This document shows positions 60,031 to 64,000 of a stretch of DNA of 64,000 nucleotides, piece after piece. This DNA comes from Coenobita brevimanus (lineage: Eukaryota > Arthropoda > Malacostraca > Decapoda > Coenobitidae). The DNA lies in contig CM064690.1 in the NCBI GenBank assembly GCA_032717465.1, forward strand, positions 6,116,187 through 6,180,186. Direction: 5' to 3'. The notes beneath the pieces were generated by a model. The model searched no databases. It was not told where the DNA came from and was given only the letters and a program-made list of their open reading frames with translations. How positions within the stretch are numbered: position 1 is the stretch's first letter; each line of letters begins with the position of its first letter. A program made the position numbers and the translations under genes.

Positions 60031-61105
60031 CGGCCAAGCATTCAGACAACCTGTTATACCAAACAACTAATTTTTTTTTTCCGTTATACATTATTAGAGT
60101 TTATTCCACACAATACCAACACATGTTAAAGTATCTCGCAGATAAAGAAAAACATCGCACACCATTAATGTGTATATCATCAAGAAATGTTGCTGCCATA
60201 CCCCCTCCCTACCAAGTACTAAGTTTAGTGCAGGAATTATTGACTGAAATACACCTACGGTTACACCTGGCAAGTTTCCCCTTAACCTCGGGTCAACATA
60301 ACGAAAGTGGTGTTCTTTTTTCTTTGTTTTCCACTTAATCCCACTGACGAGCTAGTTTAATGAGCAAAAATAGCACTGTAGTGTTTTTTGTTTTTGCTTT
60401 TTCTCTTGGTAAACTAGCACCTTCAGTGAGGTAAACTGTAAAACAAGGCATATTATGTGAGACTGTGTAGTTATTGGCAAAGGCCGAACCTTAGATTGAA
60501 GGCAAACCTGTGAGAGTAACCTTAACTTTTATTCTGACTCGACTGGTGCGGATGGAATAGGCAGTCAATACATCGTACAGACATCTATCAACTTCCTAGA
60601 TTCGTTAATTAGGGCTAGTAACTATGCGGTTACATTGGCTGTTCACGCCGTGGAAGGAAGATGGGGGGAAATCTAAAACATTTCTTAGTGACATTTTCAC
60701 AATAACGAGGACACTATTTCTGAACACATTATGAGGAACGAATGCTTAGCCAACAAACCACAAGTTAATGACAGATATACAGTATATGAAGAAATTTAAC
60801 CTAATGTCAAAAATGTATTACCTAATTGTAAAAAACAAATACAAATGAGCCAGAACGATAAGCTAATCTGAGACATACATCAGCACGATAATTCTTGAAT
60901 AAAATAAAAGAGCAAGGACAAAAGAAAAAAGCGGTGCGGACATAGCAAGACCACAGGCCGAACATCGACTGCACTGGACTCGATTGATCACTGAGGTTTT
61001 ATTAGGACTGCCATTTCAATTTAATTAGACAGGAAATATCGTAACCAAAACTTGTGTTTCAGTAATATCTCGTTAAAAAAATTCATATGTGGTGAAATAC
61101 CAATG

Positions 61106-61107
<2 letters not shown>
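60031..61107. other. No gene recognised; mirror of 51,801-52,869
   Basis: Includes the end of repeat G to about 60,075. Otherwise the same unclassified sequence as in the left arm. Confidence 0.6.

Positions 61108-61172
<65 letters not shown>
61108..61172. repeat. (AT)n microsatellite
   Basis: Mirror of 51,694-51,800 but about 40 bp shorter. Confidence 0.95.
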
Positions 61173-61175
<3 letters not shown>

Positions 61176-61693
61176 ATCATCTAATCCTATGTTGCCCCAT
61201 GAGAAGCGTAGAAGCCTCGGGGGCTACGCAGTTTGTTCCGACATTTATTTAGATGAGAGTGACCAGCCTCACTCATCCCTGGAAGTGGCACGATACATGA
61301 GCAATAACCCCAACCAACCCTTGGATTTAAACTTTCACCGGCTCAATCCGATTGGAGTGCTGCAATTACCCACTAAACCTGCCATAATTTGGTTATATGG
61401 TTTGCACCACCCAGCGTAGTAAATGGTTTCCTGGTGTACAGGAAACCATTAGGCTTTGTCACTCAGTGTAGAGTCACCCACAGGCAGAAAGGAAAGAGGG
61501 AAGAATAGGAAGAAAAGAAAAGACAAGGAGGGAGTGTAAAGTCACCCGTATGAGCGGAAGGACGAGGAAAGAATGAAGTAAAGAAAGACAGAAGAGGAAG
61601 GGAAAGGAATGGAGAGAGTGAGTAGGAAAGGGCAGACACCCGAGAGCTGCGCTTCATCGAGGTGAGTGGATGGTGAGCGCCCCCATTTTACTA

Positions 61694-61695
<2 letters not shown>
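61173..61695 (-). repeat. Composite SINE family, inverted full copy
   Basis: Mirror of 51,197-51,690, with the hairpin at 61,423-61,449 (perfect 11-nt arms and 5-nt loop GTGTA). It ends 'gtgagcgcccccat' as in the 25-kb copy. Confidence 0.75.

Positions 61696-61781
<86 letters not shown>
61696..61781. repeat. (AT)n microsatellite
   Basis: Mirror of 51,125-51,196, abutting the LTR. Confidence 0.95.
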
Positions 61782-61785
<4 letters not shown>

Positions 61786-62602
61786 ACAGGAACAGAGAGA
61801 AAGATAATGTAACACTTTAAGTGAGAATACTAAAAATGCCACTACTGTCCCGTAAAGTTCCAGGTTCAAAACAAAAGAGTTAGGTAAAATTACAAGTTAC
61901 AAAGTTTAATGCTCAAACTAACAACAAAAAACATTCAGGACTCACTTAAGGATAATGTAATGGCAAAAAACAGGTTAAATATATAGGATTAACTTTGCAA
62001 TAGCCTCTATTAACACGAAATTAGCAAGAGTAAATTTATCTAAGTCAGCCCTGATAAAATGGAAATACTAGATAATACTCAGTGAATGCAAGATATAGTA
62101 TTACAGATACAAAATATTATTAATAATAGCTGACAGTAAAACTTTACATTAAGCACAAAAAACCTCCACTAGGCCTACGAATTAACACCTTATGCTATAC
62201 GGTTCAAGAAAAAATGTAGTACCTGTTATACTCAAATTACACAGCTGCTAGATGTTTTGGAGAGCTTCCCTGAGCACTCACTTGGTAATAACAACTGTAC
62301 AGGGAGGACAGAGATGTGAACAAAAATGAGGAGTAGATCTAAGTGGCAATTAATGCAGAGACTGAGCTCATTATATAGGGGCCGGCAGAGCTTGATACAA
62401 CTTGTAAGAAGGACGCGCAAATGAAGCCATGGGGACAAAGAAGTTGACAATCACTGCTCTATGAACAACAGAAAGAACGACTTACTCTACTATAAGGGAG
62501 GAGGGGGGAGTGAGGTAGAGACACAGCTCGTGATCAAACATACTGCAGCATACTGTACGTTAGAATTATACAAAGGATGATGAAATCATAGGCTATGTAA
62601 CA
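61782..62602 (-). repeat. LTR, inverted copy
   Basis: Reverse complement of the 3' LTR at 50,338. On the reverse strand it starts TGTTACATAGCC (62,602) and ends CCTGTAACA (61,782), showing the terminal inverted repeat clearly. Confidence 0.9.
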
Positions 62603-64000
62603 CCCTCCCCACAAAGAAAAAGAAATTTACAAAGGAGAATTTCTTATTACTCTAAAACAATCTGTCTAAAGTCTAGATAAGCAATCTGGCAATAACATTT
62701 TTCTTTCCCCTTGACATGTTGTATGTCTAATGAATACTCCTGAAGAAGTAGACTCCATCTTGTCCAATCTCTGATTTTTATCTTTAAATCTTACTAAGGA
62801 ATTTCAGTGGGTTATGATCAGTATATAAATGACTATGTGGGTCAAAACCAGAACACAAATAAAATGAAAAATGCTGTAAACCCAAAATCAAGGCCAAAAA
62901 GCTCTTTCTCAATAGTTGAGTAGTTCTTTTTGAGGTGGGAGTGAACTTCTTATCTGTAATATGATAAAGCAGGATGTTCAATACCCTGATCATCCTCTTG
63001 TAAGCAAAACAGCCCCAGCTCCTGTATCACTTGCATCAACAACCGCCATCGTAAAAGGCTTAGCAAAATTTGGAGTAGCTTGAAGCACTGGCTGACTTAA
63101 TAGGATAATGTGGCTTTAAGTTTGCTGAAAGAGGATTCACAGTTATCGGTCCAGACAAATTTAACTCCCTTTTTCGGTAGGTCTGTAAGCGGTGATACAA
63201 AATTGAAGAAGTTAAGAACAAATCTCCGTGTAATAACCTACCATTCCCAAAAATGCTTTGTAGCTCTTTTCTACTTTTTAGGTCTGGGAAGATCACTTAT
63301 AACCTGAACCTTAGCTGCTCCTGGTGGTGCAACATGTCCATCACCAATTACGTACCCAAGGTACTGAACTTTAGCTTGACCAAACTCACACTTTGACAAA
63401 TTAGCTACAAGATTAGCCTGAACCAAACGCTCAAGAAATTTACTGTTGCATGGCATAGGTGATCTTTCCAGTTGTCACTATGAAGATTAATACATCATCA
63501 ATATAAACAACACACCCTGCCAAACCACTCTGTTACAACATTCATGAGCTTCTGAAATGTAATGGCTGGTGCCATTCTTCCATGCACCATATGGCATTAC
63601 AAGAACATGTGCAAAAAGTCTTTTCCTAGTGTTACAAAACCATGAGATCTCCCTAAGCACGTTCCAGTCATAGGTACTTGCCAGTATCCCTTTAACCATA
63701 AATCAAACTTACTTATGTACCTAGCCTTTCTGATCTTGTCTATGCAATCTTCCACGCGAGGGAGAGGGTAAGTGTCTGTTTTTGGTTATATCTGATGCTA
63801 ACACGTCTGTAGTCGATGCCAAAGCCGCTGTGACCCACCTGCCTTAGGGGACTAGAGTGACAGGAGAACTCCACTCGCTCTGACAGGGCTCAATCATCTT
63901 GTGGTCCAACAGGTAGCCAAGCTCTTTCTGGATGAGAGGAACTTTCACTGGGTTCTACACAGTAAGGAGGCAGTTTAATTGGCTTTGCGTCTCCAACATC
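62603..64000 (-). pseudogene. RNase H and reverse transcriptase of the LTR element, inverted copy
   Basis: Reverse strand, order from the right edge: 'ELGYLLDHKM'-type RT start near 63,930, the catalytic YIDDV intact at 63,505-63,491, 'KFLERLVQANLVANLSKCEF' and 'YLGYVIGDGHVAPPGAAKVQ' (63,456-63,271), then RNase H segments ending with 'LALILGLQHFSFYLCSGFDP' and 'YTDHNPLKFL' (62,993-62,784). It mirrors 48,982-50,337 but keeps residues that are damaged there and is broken elsewhere. It continues beyond the window. Confidence 0.88.

Larger units (their letters stand above)
56731..64000 (-). repeat. Right arm of giant inverted duplication
   Basis: Reverse complement of 48,982-55,965 in full order, 7,270 against 6,984 bp. 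It runs to the window edge, so it probably extends further. It lacks the counterpart of 55,966-56,630. Confidence 0.9.

Overview
The window reads as repeat-dominated, intergenic or intronic DNA of an animal, most likely a decapod crustacean or another microsatellite-rich arthropod. The reasons are very dense, long dinucleotide runs (GA/CT, CA/GT, AT), degenerate TTAGG arrays of the arthropod telomere type, and many non-LTR retrotransposons, Ty3/gypsy-type sequence, piggyBac and hAT-type elements, with no prokaryotic signal. I recognise no host protein-coding gene, rRNA or functional tRNA. All recognisable coding sequence belongs to mobile elements, nearly all of it broken.

Layout. 1-13 kb: microsatellites, degenerate GATA/GGTA arrays, a possible Helitron end and a non-autonomous hAT-like element made of TATCGG repeats with an 8-bp target duplication (6320-7206). 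13-15 kb: a Jockey-like LINE ('LINE C') in reverse, set inside degenerate TTAGG sequence. 15-19 kb: foldback repeats, tRNA-derived SINE pieces, very long GT runs and a pyrimidine-rich tract. 19-21.1 kb: a 17-bp/21-bp minisatellite. 21.2-24.8 kb: a CR1-like LINE split by a 968-bp retroposon with a 13-bp target duplication. 25.6-27.8 kb: an RTE-like LINE ('LINE A') with a 561-codon open reverse-transcriptase frame; a reverse copy lies at 31.3-33.6 kb and its tail is split by a piggyBac-type MITE with TTAA duplication. 36.5-40.0 kb: a second RTE-like LINE ('LINE B') in reverse, interrupted by an (AT)n expansion. 42.8-44.6 kb: foldback and dispersed repeats. 44,767-51,125: a complete but decayed LTR retrotransposon whose integrase lies upstream of its reverse transcriptase.

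48,982 to the right edge: a giant inverted duplication. About 7 kb (48,982-55,965) recurs as its reverse complement at 56,731-64,000, on either side of about 665 bp of piggyBac transposase and a 100-N gap. The outer parts of the retrotransposon, a SINE, a LINE B tail, a LINE C endonuclease fragment and the front half of a piggyBac element therefore all appear twice. The second half of the piggyBac element never appears. This favours a fold-back assembly or read artefact, though a real palindrome is not excluded.

The elements relate to one another by nesting and tail sharing. LINE A tails carry (GATA)n or (AT)n, LINE B tails carry (GAT)n, and one non-autonomous retroposon ends in the LINE A tail. 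A composite SINE family with tRNA-like A/B boxes and a conserved hairpin occurs in about eight places. No computation was run; family names rest on motifs I can read.
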